IMG/VR virus record: IMGVR_UViG_3300008110_001359
Coordinates: 1 to 30,167 of that record
From: a virus
DNA: 30,167 nucleotides
Direction: 5' to 3' (one strand)
The position numbers and the translations under genes are program-made. Position 1 is the first letter of the stretch. Each line of letters starts with the position of its first letter. Under the pieces are notes generated by a model that was not told where the DNA came from, made no database searches, and was given only the letters and a program-made list of their open reading frames with translations. Below, in pieces: positions 21,440 through 29,798 of this stretch.

Positions 21440-23893
21440 TTAGCCGCACTTAGACCAACCGCAATCGCGGCAGACAATGCAACCATCATCTCTTTGAATG
21501 TTAGCGCTTTTGCACTCTGGACATTCTTCTCCGTGAACTTTTGTTCCGTCCTTGATGTACTTTTTGAGAGTTCTAGCAAGCACTTTGCTTAGGCTGGCTA
21601 AATCTCCTTTAGTTTTTTCCAGCTGATGGACCACGAACTCAATGCTGGTTCCATGGCGCAAAGCAGTACTTACCATACGACACAACGCATCGCCGTTTTC
21701 GTGATTGTTTATGTTTGTTAATGGATATGACTCATCATTTGACATAAACAGGTAATTGCTTCGGGCTTTTTTCTTCAAAAGTCCCTTTGACAGATTCTTC
21801 TTAATCATAGGCTGGTCGTTGAGAAGATTCTGGCCGGCAAATACCTCGTAGGGGTCGCCTTCCAAAAGTCCTACTACAACGTAGTATGGCTCGCCTTTGA
21901 TTATGGGGAAATGTACTTCCGCGTCGATCTCCTGTGGTCTTTTTGGAGCATCATTTTTGATAATTTTGTTCTCGGAAACTTTCGTCTCCTTCTTTGGCTT
22001 TTCAATTAACACACCGGTACGACAATTCTTCCTGTACACAGTCATGCCTTTGCAGCCAAATCTCCATGCTGCCTCATAGATTTTTGCCACTTGATCCTCA
22101 GTTACATCTTCTGGAAGATTAACTGTCTTGGAAATAGCATGATCTACATACTTTTGAGCTTCTGCTTGTAGCTTAACAGCAGCAACCCAATCAATATCCT
22201 CTGCGCAGTGACCATACCAAGGAGACTTTGATAAGTCGCTACACCCAGCCACCTTTCGCCATTGTGCTACCTTGGGATGAATGACTTCAAATTCTTGCCA
22301 GCAATCGCCATTTTGATCGCGGAAGTCAATCCTTACGTTCTTGTCTGTGGGATTTACTTTCTTTCGCCTTGTGTATGGATTGAGCATGAATAACGGCTCA
22401 ATTCCGCTTGTTGTTTGAGTCATGATAGATACCGAACCGGTAGGCGCAATCGTTAAATTGGCTATGTTCCTGCGACCATGGATGCTTATATCATTGTAAA
22501 GTTCAGGATCATTTTCACGAATCATTTGCAGGAATTGAGAGTCTTTTTCCTTTTCCCAATTCCAAATCTTGAACGGCCCAAGCTCTCTTGCCATCTCCAT
22601 GCTGCTTTTAAAAGATGCCAAGCAAAGAGTACGCATAATTTTGCCGGTGGTTTCAATGCTTTCATCGGAACCGTATCCTATTCCGATCGCGGCTAGAGTA
22701 TCGCCCAGAGCTGTAATACCAGTTCCGGTTCTACGTCCCTTTTCGCACTTATCATACACTGTCTTCCACAAATCAAGTTCCCGCTGCTTGATTGATTTAT
22801 CCTCTGGGTCCTTCTTGACCTTTTCGATAATTGATTGAATTTTCTCCAATTCCATATCGATCATGTCATCCATCATTCTTTGAATGATTTGACCATGCTT
22901 GGAGAACAATTCGAAATCAAAATAAGCATCCTTGGTAAAAGGATTTACCACATAGCTAAACAAGTTCAAAACCATCAAGCGGCAGGAGTCCCAAGAACAC
23001 AATGGCAACTCACTGCAGGGATTAGTACTTATTGTTTTGAAACCTTCATCTGCATAACAATCAACTGCGTTGTATTGGGTTACTTTATCCCAGAACAACA
23101 ATCCCGGTTCTGCGCGGAGCCAAGCATTGTGAATAATCTTGGACCACAATTCTTTTGCTTTTACAATCTTGTCATTTTCAGAAGGCGGAGCATCAACAGG
23201 GAACCTGAGCCTGAAAGTATCATCGTTTTCAACTGCCTTAAGGAATTCATCACTCAGTAAGACAGAAACATTTGCTCCAGTTACCTTGGTGTCATCATTT
23301 TTGACGGTAATAAAGTTTTCAACTTCTTTGTGAGCAACATTGATGGAAAGCATCAATGCCCCTCTGCGGCCACTTTGGCCAACTTCCCTAATTGTGTTGG
23401 AGTACCTTTCCATCCAGCTTGTTATGCCAGTTGAACTTCTGGCAGCATTTTTTACTGGTGCTTGTGCTGGTCTAAGTTTGCTAATATCAACTCCTACACC
23501 GCCTCTTCTCTTGCTTATCTGAGCAAGCATTTCATCTGTGCGCATAATGCCGCCGTAGGAGTCATCAGGGCTCTCTACTACGTAGCAATTACTTAAACTG
23601 ATAATTTGGTTATTGTTACCAATACCAAACATCGGGCTTCCTTGCGGCACCACATACTTGAATCTGTCCAGAAGTTCGAAGAACTTATTTTCCGAGATGG
23701 GATCTTTGAATTTCTTGCTCTCAATGCGAGCAAATTCCTTAGCTAATCTCTTGTGCATGTCTGACGGAGTAGATTCTAAAAGATTGCCGTTGTTATCGCG
23801 CAACGCATACTTATCCAAGAAAACCTTCGCTGCCAATTCGTCGCCTTCAAAATATGATACGGACGCTTCAAAAGCGTTTTCATAAGTGTACAT
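21440..23893 (-). CDS. nrdJ: Adenosylcobalamin-dependent (class II) ribonucleotide reductase
   Basis: 817 residues; AGGA upstream of the ATG. The enzyme reduces ribonucleotides to deoxyribonucleotides. Visible: first redox Cys in SNCYVV (C103), a KRRGGVGVDISKLRP segment, SGRRGALMLSI, the active-site N291-P-C-S-E295 motif (C293 the radical-bearing Cys), C304 as second redox partner, and NIANLTIAPTGSVSI. The C-terminal part contains a TSCPD-type domain (about 690-785) and a zinc-ribbon/redox tail with C-P-E-C and C-R-D-C-G-W-S-K-C-G. This architecture is that of B12-dependent NrdJ, which needs no separate radical subunit and works with or without oxygen; no nrdB-like gene is in the window. There is no N-terminal ATP cone. 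Confidence 0.92.
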   Translation of the reverse strand: MYTYENAFEASVSYFEGDELAAKVFLDKYALRDNNGNLLESTPSDMHKRLAKEFARIESKKFKDPISENKFFELLDRFKYVVPQGSPMFGIGNNNQIISLSNCYVVESPDDSYGGIMRTDEMLAQISKRRGGVGVDISKLRPAQAPVKNAARSSTGITSWMERYSNTIREVGQSGRRGALMLSINVAHKEVENFITVKNDDTKVTGANVSVLLSDEFLKAVENDDTFRLRFPVDAPPSENDKIVKAKELWSKIIHNAWLRAEPGLLFWDKVTQYNAVDCYADEGFKTISTNPCSELPLCSWDSCRLMVLNLFSYVVNPFTKDAYFDFELFSKHGQIIQRMMDDMIDMELEKIQSIIEKVKKDPEDKSIKQRELDLWKTVYDKCEKGRRTGTGITALGDTLAAIGIGYGSDESIETTGKIMRTLCLASFKSSMEMARELGPFKIWNWEKEKDSQFLQMIRENDPELYNDISIHGRRNIANLTIAPTGSVSIMTQTTSGIEPLFMLNPYTRRKKVNPTDKNVRIDFRDQNGDCWQEFEVIHPKVAQWRKVAGCSDLSKSPWYGHCAEDIDWVAAVKLQAEAQKYVDHAISKTVNLPEDVTEDQVAKIYEAAWRFGCKGMTVYRKNCRTGVLIEKPKKETKVSENKIIKNDAPKRPQEIDAEVHFPIIKGEPYYVVVGLLEGDPYEVFAGQNLLNDQPMIKKNLSKGLLKKKARSNYLFMSNDESYPLTNINNHENGDALCRMVSTALRHGTSIEFVVHQLEKTKGDLASLSKVLARTLKKYIKDGTKVHGEECPECKSANIQRDDGCIVCRDCGWSKCG

Positions 23894-23970
23894 TGTTTCC
23901 TGCTTTCTTTGAAATTAATGACTAAAAAATTATCTACAGCCTTCTTAGAAATTTTAGGTCAAATGCAAAA

Positions 23971-25953
23971 TTAAACCAATATACTTGTTCCATTTTTCAT
24001 TTGTAAATTTAGTTCCTGACAACCGTTAAGCAATTCTAAAAGATCGTGGTCGTGTGTGGTCACAACTACCTGTTTTTCTTTGGCTAATTCACAAATCATG
24101 TTGTAAATTCCTTCAACACCGACTGGGTCTATGTTGGTTGTTACCTCGTCAAGAAATACTAAACTCGGCATTCTTCCTGTATTCAAAGTCATTACATGAG
24201 CAAAAGCTTGTGAAAGGGCCAGATTTATTCTCCGCCTTTGACCATTGCTCATGATGTGATAAATCAACGGCTTTCTGTCGGGGAATTTTAAAATTGTTTC
24301 CGACAGTTCATTGTCAAAATTTATTTCTATTTTTGAATCAATCAAAAACTGAAGCCAATAGTTTACGTTGGCATTAAGCGCGGGAATTACTTCATCAATT
24401 ATGTACTTCCTAATTCCAGAATCGCCGAAGGCTATAGTCCAAAATGCGTAATACTCTGACTGAGTTTTTAAATCATTAATTATTACTTGTTTTGCTGATA
24501 AAGAACTATTTTCCTGTGTAATTTTTGCGTGTGTATCTTCGATCAGAGATGTGTATGGACAACCATTTTCCAAGTCTGTTAATGCTTTTTTGCTCGTTTC
24601 TTTGATGATACGAATCTTTTCTTCCACACCGGCTTTTTTGACAGTGTTGTCAGGTATTTGTATTTTATTGAGAACGCTTATCTTATCCAGCGTGTCTTTC
24701 TGTTTCTTTTCAATAGCTTTTACTTGTTTTAACTTTTCTGCCAAAACTTCCTGCAATGCCTTCTCTTTTGTTTCAAATTGAGTTTTTTGATTATCGTAAT
24801 CCTTGCATTTAGCATCTGCTTCAGAGTACTTGACTTTTATATCTTTCAATAGTGATTCGTGTTCTTGCTTTATTGTTGCATAATTATCGGGATTTATGGG
24901 CGCAAAGCAATGCTGGCAGTTAACGCCGGGTTCTAACTTGTCAATTTTTGACAAGACTTCATTTATTTTTTTGCCTTCTGCCACATAATTTTGTTTAACA
25001 ATAACAAATTCATGTTTTTCTTCAAGCAATTTGGTTTTGCTTGAACTAACAGCTTGCAAATCTTTTTCGCAAGATTTTTTATCTTCTTGCAATTTTGCTA
25101 ATTCGGATTTGTATGTTTCAAGGTCAGAAGTAGCTTCTGAGAGCTGCTTTTGCGCCTCTTCAAATTTCTGCACATCCTCAGATAAATTTAAAGATTCAAG
25201 CTCTTTTTCTGCGGAATCTAATTGAGACGCAAGGCTTTTAATTTCGGTTATTTTGGTGCTTTTCCAGAGCTTCAATTTTTCCTTGTAAAGATGCTCTGTT
25301 TGTTCAAGATTTTTTATGTTGCTTTCAATATGTGAGAGTTCCAACTCGGCAGTTTTAATAGACGATGCGTGATCTTTAGCAAGGCTTTTTGCCGTCTCAT
25401 GGTATCCGCGATACTTTTCTAAACTCAAAAGATTTTCGACTATGCTTCTTTTTTCGGCTGCATCGCATTCCAAAAAAGAATTGCTGTTATCGTCCGTAAA
25501 CACAAATATGTTTGTGAAAGTTTGGTAGTTTAGCCCAAGAGTGTCTTCAATTAATTTTTGAGTTGCAGGCATCCCGCCCAGTGTAAGTTCGTTATCATTC
25601 TTCCAAAAACGCAAGCTGTCAGGCTTTCGCTTTCTTTCTACCTTATAGTCATCCCAGCACACTTCTACACTTAAGCCTTTAGTGCAGTTTATGTGCATTA
25701 TATCTTTGTGACTTATTTTTTTAGGACTTTTGATAGTCTTTCCAAACAATCCATATACTATTATTTCTGGTATGCTGCTTTTGCCAGATCCGTTCGATGA
25801 TAGACGTTCTTCTTCGCCCTTTTTAAGGCTATCTAAATTAACTCCCTTTACCAGAATTATGTTTCCATAATTGGCAAAGTTGAGTTCTATTCCGTCGTCG
25901 CCAAAACACAAAAAATTCTTGGCGGCGATTCTTTTAAAATTAATCTTTTGCAT
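23971..25953 (-). CDS. 46: Recombination endonuclease subunit, gp46-like (SbcC/Rad50 family)
   Basis: 660 residues, the ATPase of the gp46/gp47 complex that resects DNA ends for recombination-dependent replication. N-terminal N-F-L-C-F-G and Walker A (SSNGSGKSS, about 52-60) are followed by a long heptad-type coiled coil (about 190-520) broken by a CxxC zinc hook, C346-Q-H-C349. The C-terminal half holds the ABC signature MSNGQRRRINLALS (about 567-580) and Walker B SLVFLDE (D602, E603), then TTHDHD. It overlaps the gp47 C-terminal fragment by 14 bases, the usual 47-46 operon order. An insertion after the P-loop region (about 40-52) is longer than in T4. Confidence 0.92.
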   Translation of the reverse strand: MQKINFKRIAAKNFLCFGDDGIELNFANYGNIILVKGVNLDSLKKGEEERLSSNGSGKSSIPEIIVYGLFGKTIKSPKKISHKDIMHINCTKGLSVEVCWDDYKVERKRKPDSLRFWKNDNELTLGGMPATQKLIEDTLGLNYQTFTNIFVFTDDNSNSFLECDAAEKRSIVENLLSLEKYRGYHETAKSLAKDHASSIKTAELELSHIESNIKNLEQTEHLYKEKLKLWKSTKITEIKSLASQLDSAEKELESLNLSEDVQKFEEAQKQLSEATSDLETYKSELAKLQEDKKSCEKDLQAVSSSKTKLLEEKHEFVIVKQNYVAEGKKINEVLSKIDKLEPGVNCQHCFAPINPDNYATIKQEHESLLKDIKVKYSEADAKCKDYDNQKTQFETKEKALQEVLAEKLKQVKAIEKKQKDTLDKISVLNKIQIPDNTVKKAGVEEKIRIIKETSKKALTDLENGCPYTSLIEDTHAKITQENSSLSAKQVIINDLKTQSEYYAFWTIAFGDSGIRKYIIDEVIPALNANVNYWLQFLIDSKIEINFDNELSETILKFPDRKPLIYHIMSNGQRRRINLALSQAFAHVMTLNTGRMPSLVFLDEVTTNIDPVGVEGIYNMICELAKEKQVVVTTHDHDLLELLNGCQELNLQMKNGTSILV

Positions 25954-26344
25954 CTTCTGCAGCCTTGACTATCTTGTTGCCAATTTCAATAAGAATCTTC
26001 TTATCCAATGCCAAGTTTTGCACTTGTTCTACATAACGTTCAAGTAATTTGTCTTGGTTGGCGATCAAGTCTTTCGCGTCTGCCAGAGCATGTTCGTCCT
26101 GCTTTTTTATCTGTTTTTTGACTTGGACAGTAGAAGCTTTTAATTCCTCTACAACCTTTGCCATGTTTTTCTTATTGCTGTTTGCATCATTGCTTTCGCT
26201 TATTATGCAAACAAACCCATCTTTAATTTCATTTGCATTGTAATTCTCTATTTCACTTTCCTGTATGTAAAAATGCTTTGGGCTGAAAGTATTCTCGATA
26301 TACGATAAAGAATCATTCGACGCATCCAATAAGATCACAGCCAA
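25940..26344 (-). CDS. 47: gp47-like C-terminal fragment in a separate frame
   Basis: Up to 134 residues; the only possible early starts are TTG (26344), GTG (26338) or TTG (26329), none with a convincing ribosome site. The N-terminal part VILLDASNDSLSYIENTFSP, followed by KHFYIQESEIENYN, matches what in phage gp47 proteins follows the G-H-x-H metal motif (strand, then I-x-N-T-F-S-P-x-H-F). The rest is a helical region that in gp47 binds gp46. The frame differs from that of the upstream fragment, and the segment in between is absent. It overlaps the gp46 start by 14 bases, as an intact gp47 should. Confidence 0.75.
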   Translation of the reverse strand: MAVILLDASNDSLSYIENTFSPKHFYIQESEIENYNANEIKDGFVCIISESNDANSNKKNMAKVVEELKASTVQVKKQIKKQDEHALADAKDLIANQDKLLERYVEQVQNLALDKKILIEIGNKIVKAAEDAKD

Positions 26345-26882
26345 CTACAGTCATATCTCCATCATGCTCTATTATTACATCTGCTACTGAACCAGCTGAG
26401 TTTAACCTTGCTCCATCGATGGCCAAGTGCCCCAAAAGATAAGAATTTTCTACTTTGTCTTTTAAATTTTCAAGCTCCGTTAAAGGTTCATGTGTGTACG
26501 GAATGAAATGCCAGTTCGTTCCATGTATATCAATTTCACAGGTTTTGTCTATGACAGTTACATTTTTGATTGCTTTAAATGGTCTTACGCTACTAACACT
26601 CCAACTTGAAGCATACCATAAATCATGATTTCCCAATAATAAATATGTTTGAAAACTTTCGTTTTGGTATTTTTCAAATACATTGAAAACCAAATTGTAA
26701 GTCAAACTGTCAATTTTTTGTCTGTCGTGGAGGAGATCTCCTCCAAAAAGTACTGCATCAACCTTTTTACTTTTAGCAGTTTCAAATACCCATTCCAAGG
26801 CCGCAATACAATGCTGCAACCTCTCCTGACTTTTTTTATGTGGATGTACGTGAAGATCACTGAAAAGCAGAAAGGTAGCCAT
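26313..26882 (-). CDS. 47: Recombination endonuclease subunit gp47-like, N-terminal part (SbcD/Mre11 family)
   Basis: 189 residues, about half the T4 length (339). Phosphoesterase motifs in order: S-D-L-H-V-H (D9, H11), GGDLLHDR, LLGNHDLW and LLGHLAIDGARLNSAG, followed by DVIIEHDGDMTVVG. After that the frame gives GCDLIGCVE and stops. The final conserved metal-binding motif, G-H-x-H, and the following I-G-S-P segment, normally 35-40 residues further on, are absent from all frames here, whereas the part that comes after them appears in another frame (26344-25940). As read, the nuclease should be inactive. Possible explanations are a real deletion or an assembly error. The start at 26882 has no Shine-Dalgarno sequence. 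Confidence 0.85.
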   Translation of the reverse strand: MATFLLFSDLHVHPHKKSQERLQHCIAALEWVFETAKSKKVDAVLFGGDLLHDRQKIDSLTYNLVFNVFEKYQNESFQTYLLLGNHDLWYASSWSVSSVRPFKAIKNVTVIDKTCEIDIHGTNWHFIPYTHEPLTELENLKDKVENSYLLGHLAIDGARLNSAGSVADVIIEHDGDMTVVGCDLIGCVE

Positions 26883-26918
26883 AATGTAATCATACTACTT
26901 TTACAGCCGATTTCAAGT

Positions 26919-27275
26919 TTAAGACTTTTTTTCTTGCTTTTTCAAGCATTTGTCCAGCGCGTTCCAAACATCTGTATTTTTCAAATCAATATCAGTAGGT
27001 GCTGCTGGTGCTCCTCCCAATCCGCCTCCAAGACCAGACATGTCTGGTCCTCCTAAAGGTGGCGCTGCTCCTCCTCCTAATCCACCAGCTGGAGGTGTGG
27101 CTCCCAAACCGGGATCTCCTCCTATGCCCCCTGCAGGCAACGGTGGCGCTCCACCCATGCCTCCTCCAATATCTCCTCCTGTCGGTGGAGCACTTCCAGC
27201 ACCAGCTGCTCCTCCAACAGGTGCTGCGTCGGCTTCATTAAGCATATTTTTTACGAAATTTCTGAAGGTTATCAT
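26919..27275 (-). CDS. Gly/Ala/Pro-rich low-complexity protein with capsid-targeting-like leader
   Basis: 118 residues. The N-terminus MITFRNFVKNMLNEADAAP fits the T4 capsid-targeting pattern best of all in this window: aromatic-x-x-F core, then L-N-E at 12-14 followed by Ala, the residue type preferred after the gp21 cut. Residues about 20-90 are repeats of short Gly-Gly, Pro-Pro, Ala-Pro and Gly-Leu units; the C-terminus is a charged helix. GATAAATA lies 5 bases before the ATG, with no Shine-Dalgarno sequence. The opposite strand also has an open frame through the repeats, but this strand has the leader and promoter. Likely a disordered internal or core head protein. Confidence 0.7.
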   Translation of the reverse strand: MITFRNFVKNMLNEADAAPVGGAAGAGSAPPTGGDIGGGMGGAPPLPAGGIGGDPGLGATPPAGGLGGGAAPPLGGPDMSGLGGGLGGAPAAPTDIDLKNTDVWNALDKCLKKQEKKS

Positions 27276-27280
27276 TACAT

Positions 27281-27288
27281 TATTTATC
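27281..27288 (-). promoter_or_regulatory. Late-promoter-like box (GATAAATA, 5 nt before ATG)
   Basis: GATAAATA on the minus strand, 5-base spacer ATGTA, then the ATG at 27275. It mirrors the plus-strand box at 27296-27303, with 7 bases between them: a back-to-back pair inside a 33-base intergenic gap. Confidence 0.6.
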
Positions 27289-27295
27289 CATGATT

Positions 27296-27303
27296 AATAA
27301 ATA
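27296..27303 (+). promoter_or_regulatory. Late-promoter-like box (AATAAATA, 5 nt before ATG)
   Basis: AATAAATA, 5-base spacer ATTTT, then the ATG at 27309. In T4 the late box occupies about -13 to -6, so the transcript would begin at the A of the ATG. Confidence 0.6.
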
Positions 27304-27308
27304 ATTTT

Positions 27309-27764
27309 ATGAAGAGCTTTAGAACATGGTTAGAAGATGTCGCGCCATCAGCGATGGATGAACCTACTGTTGCTGGTATTCCAGATGAAACTCCAGCTGC
27401 TAGTCCTGCCGACACAAAAATGACTACAAAACAATATCTTGAAAAATATAAACTTAAACCGTGGAAAGCTTCCAAAGAACAAATACTTTCTTTTTGGAAA
27501 ACCGTTGCACCTAATTCTCCTTTAGCTTTAAAACCAATTGCTTATGATCATGAAGGTTCGTCAATTCAGGAAGATACTGTCAGAATTACTGGTAGCAAGG
27601 AATTCATTTCAAGTGTTTTAAGTCGTCTGAAAGACTTTCTTAATTACGAAAATGACAAAACTAAGGTTATGGTGGCTTACAGACAAAGCCCAAGAAGCTT
27701 TTTACCCGGCAATAAAAATTCTTATATTTTCTATTTGCAGGTCATGGAAAGAGGCAAGGATTGA
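27309..27764 (+). CDS. Protein with short capsid-targeting-like leader, 151 aa
   Basis: Starts MKSFRTWLEDVAPSAMDEP: the K-S-F-x-x-W core matches the leader family, although the L-E-D sequence does not exactly fit L-x-E. Residues about 18-36 are Pro/Ala-rich; the remaining 115 residues look like a folded alpha/beta domain (helix SKEQILSFWKTV, strand-rich middle with EDTVRITGS, helix FISSVLSRLKDFLNY, final strands). No family recognised. First gene after a late-promoter-like box, no Shine-Dalgarno sequence. Overlaps the convergent minus-strand gene by 34 bases. Confidence 0.7.
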   Translation: MKSFRTWLEDVAPSAMDEPTVAGIPDETPAASPADTKMTTKQYLEKYKLKPWKASKEQILSFWKTVAPNSPLALKPIAYDHEGSSIQEDTVRITGSKEFISSVLSRLKDFLNYENDKTKVMVAYRQSPRSFLPGNKNSYIFYLQVMERGKD

Positions 27765-27916
27765 TATACTTCGTGATATTCTGTTAATTCTTCTGTTCTT
27801 TTAATTTGATTGTCGATTTTATCCGCGAGGTCCTGTTGTTTTTGCGTCATGTTTATGAATTTGCTATCAATTTTTTCCACAAGGGCTTTAATTACCGCAA
27901 CGTCGTCTAGTATCAT
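27731..27916 (-). CDS. Small coiled-coil protein, 61 aa
   Basis: 61 residues, almost all helical and charged, with heptad-like spacing of hydrophobic residues (ILDDVAVIKALVEKIDSKF, then QQDLADKIDNQIKR). GGAGG lies about 10 bases before the ATG. No known family. The 3' end overlaps the convergent gene by 34 bases. It might be a small regulator or assembly factor; nothing decides it. Confidence 0.55.
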   Translation of the reverse strand: MILDDVAVIKALVEKIDSKFINMTQKQQDLADKIDNQIKRTEELTEYHEVYQSLPLSMTCK

Positions 27917-28039
27917 AATGGGACGGACCTCCGTTTTATGGACATAGTATTAATGCTGAAGAATGACTTTTACAAGTACATTTGTGTGGAAAAATTTCTG
28001 CGGAAACCCTAAAATTAAATTATAGACAGAGGTGCAAAG

Positions 28040-29452
28040 ATGGCAAAAATTTTACTTAAAAACGACATAAGCCAAATCACAACAAAGAATGAACCTTTGT
28101 CTAAATTTCTTTACGAGAATCTCAGATTCCGCGATAGAAATTATTTCCACAATAGAGCTTACAGGCAAAGAATTTGGGACGGTTACACGAATTTCTTTAA
28201 TAAAAATAACGGTAAATTCCTAACTGGATTGCTCCCAGAAATTTTGATGGCTTGCAAAGCCATGAATGAGCCAGTTGAATTTATTGACCAAAGAACAAAT
28301 GTTGAATTTTCTGTAAAAGAAATAACCTCATCCTTTTTGCATTCCTGTACACCAAAAGGTTCTACACCAATAACTTTGGAAGACTATCAGGTAGACTTGG
28401 TAAATACCGCAATCAAGAATAAAAGAGGTGTTATATTTGCGCCAACCAGCGCTGGCAAGTCGTTGACAATGCTATCCATACTTAAATGCCTACCGTCTGG
28501 CACTAAAACTCTTGTATTGCAAAACAGAAAAACTCTAGCAATTCAAAACTACGAAGAATATACTAAATGGGGCCTCCATAATGTAGGACGCATTTGGGGT
28601 GGGGTTGATGAGCCCAGTGATATTACTGTGTCTACTGTTCAGTCTATTTCAAAGGCGGAAGATCTTTTGCCGCAAGTGGAAGTACTTTTAGTTGATGAAA
28701 TACATGATATGATGAGCGCGGCTCCCAAAGCTGTTTACAGAATGCTAAAAAAATGCAGTGTTAGAATTGCAGTTTCTGCTACTCCTTTCAAATTTGGAGA
28801 AAGCGACAAAATACAAAAATTTTATGTTAAAGGATTCTTTGGCCCTCCCTTCAAAATTAAATCAACAGAAACAGGAGTTGTTACAACCAAAGAATTACAA
28901 GAGCGCGGAAGACTATCCAAAAGCAAATGTAAATTCTTCAAAATAACATCTCCAGATTTAGAATATGAGCTTTACCAAGACGCTGTAAATTTGGGCATTG
29001 TCGAAAATGCCGAACTTCACGAGAAGGTTGTTAATTTAGCAAACTCACAGTCAGGCAGAACTTTAATTTTGGTCGATAGATTAGCCCATGGCGATACATT
29101 GCAGTCTCTAATACCCAACGCTCTATGGGTTCAGGGTAAGGATAATGATGAAACAAGAAAGCAAGTTATAGAACAATTGCAAAAATCTGAGAATTGTATA
29201 GCCATTGCTACACAAGGTATTTTCAATACTGGAATTAACGTATTTGTGCATACTTTGATTAATGCTGCCGGTGGGCAAGCAGACCATCAAATAATACAGA
29301 GAATGGGTCGCGGTCTTAGAACAGCCAAAGATAAAGAAGAATTACTTTACATTGATTTTATATTTGAAACAAACCCTTACCTACACAGACATAGCCTAAA
29401 ACGGGTCAAAATTTTGCAAAAACAGGGACACGATGTAGAAATTCTGGACTAA
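28040..29452 (+). CDS. uvsW: UvsW-like superfamily 2 DNA helicase
   Basis: 470 residues (T4 UvsW: 503); GAGG lies before the ATG. UvsW unwinds branched DNA and R-loops and helps switch T4 from origin- to recombination-dependent replication. Helicase motifs in order: Q-type region LEDYQVDLVNTAI, motif I APTSAGKS (134-141), motif Ia TLVLQNRKTL, motif II LLVDEIHDM (about 217-225, a D-E-x-H box), motif III SATPFKF, motif V GIFNTGINVFVHTLINA and motif VI QRMGRGLRTA. The N-terminal about 110 residues correspond to the UvsW DNA-binding domain position (RQRIWDGYTNFFNK fits). It overlaps the convergent minus-strand gene by 4 bases. Preceded by the only long divergent gap in the window. Confidence 0.88.
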   Translation: MAKILLKNDISQITTKNEPLSKFLYENLRFRDRNYFHNRAYRQRIWDGYTNFFNKNNGKFLTGLLPEILMACKAMNEPVEFIDQRTNVEFSVKEITSSFLHSCTPKGSTPITLEDYQVDLVNTAIKNKRGVIFAPTSAGKSLTMLSILKCLPSGTKTLVLQNRKTLAIQNYEEYTKWGLHNVGRIWGGVDEPSDITVSTVQSISKAEDLLPQVEVLLVDEIHDMMSAAPKAVYRMLKKCSVRIAVSATPFKFGESDKIQKFYVKGFFGPPFKIKSTETGVVTTKELQERGRLSKSKCKFFKITSPDLEYELYQDAVNLGIVENAELHEKVVNLANSQSGRTLILVDRLAHGDTLQSLIPNALWVQGKDNDETRKQVIEQLQKSENCIAIATQGIFNTGINVFVHTLINAAGGQADHQIIQRMGRGLRTAKDKEELLYIDFIFETNPYLHRHSLKRVKILQKQGHDVEILD

Positions 29453-29793
29453 GTTCCGGCTGTCATGATGTCAACGATATCACCTATGGTGCCATCTATT
29501 TCATCAACATTATCTAATTGTTTTCTTTTTGGATCGTCAGGCGGTAATTGTTTATAGAATTGAAGATTTTTAATTGTGTTTTTTACTCCCATTTGAGTGG
29601 AAGTTCCTTTGGGACCCGGCACTTCTTGCGTTTTAAGGTTTCGCAAAGGCTGTTTTCTCAGCTCTCCATTACTTCCAATTCCGCCTAAATCAAATGCGCT
29701 TCTTAAAATGTCAAGATAATTAGTTTCTTGGTTCTGAATTGTTTCATTCAAAACTGTTAAATACCATGACTTAAATTCTAGCTTTATTTCCAT
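29449..29793 (-). CDS. Protein with capsid-targeting-like leader, 114 aa
   Basis: N-terminus MEIKLEFKSWYLTVLNET has the F-K-S-W core and L-N-E at 15-17. The rest is helical then polar with Gly/Pro-rich stretches (PGPKGTSTQMGV) and an acidic C-terminal part. No family recognised. It has an exact TATAAATA box 5 bases before the ATG and no Shine-Dalgarno sequence, so late, leaderless expression is predicted. Likely a packaged or core protein by analogy with T4 internal proteins. Confidence 0.7.
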   Translation of the reverse strand: MEIKLEFKSWYLTVLNETIQNQETNYLDILRSAFDLGGIGSNGELRKQPLRNLKTQEVPGPKGTSTQMGVKNTIKNLQFYKQLPPDDPKRKQLDNVDEIDGTIGDIVDIMTAGT

Positions 29794-29798
29794 AGATA

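Noticed and set aside
21399-21449. Upstream GTG start for the phosphoesterase
   Set aside because: It would add 17 residues unlike the family, begin within the RNR stop region, and run through the hairpin; MANLFLISDTH is a typical N-terminus.
23894-23970. Sigma-70 promoter before nrdJ (TTGACC ... TAGATAAT)
   Set aside because: The spacing is about 20 bases, too long for a confident call.
26950-27297. Plus-strand frame through the Gly/Ala/Pro repeat
   Set aside because: It is the reverse of a low-complexity gene, has no ribosome site, covers the promoter gap, and lacks a plausible leader; the minus-strand frame has both leader and promoter.
27917-28039. Promoter or small RNA in the 123-base gap before uvsW
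   Set aside because: AT-rich stretches such as TTAAATTATAGACAG could hold a promoter, but no convincing -35/-10 pair or stable hairpin is visible.
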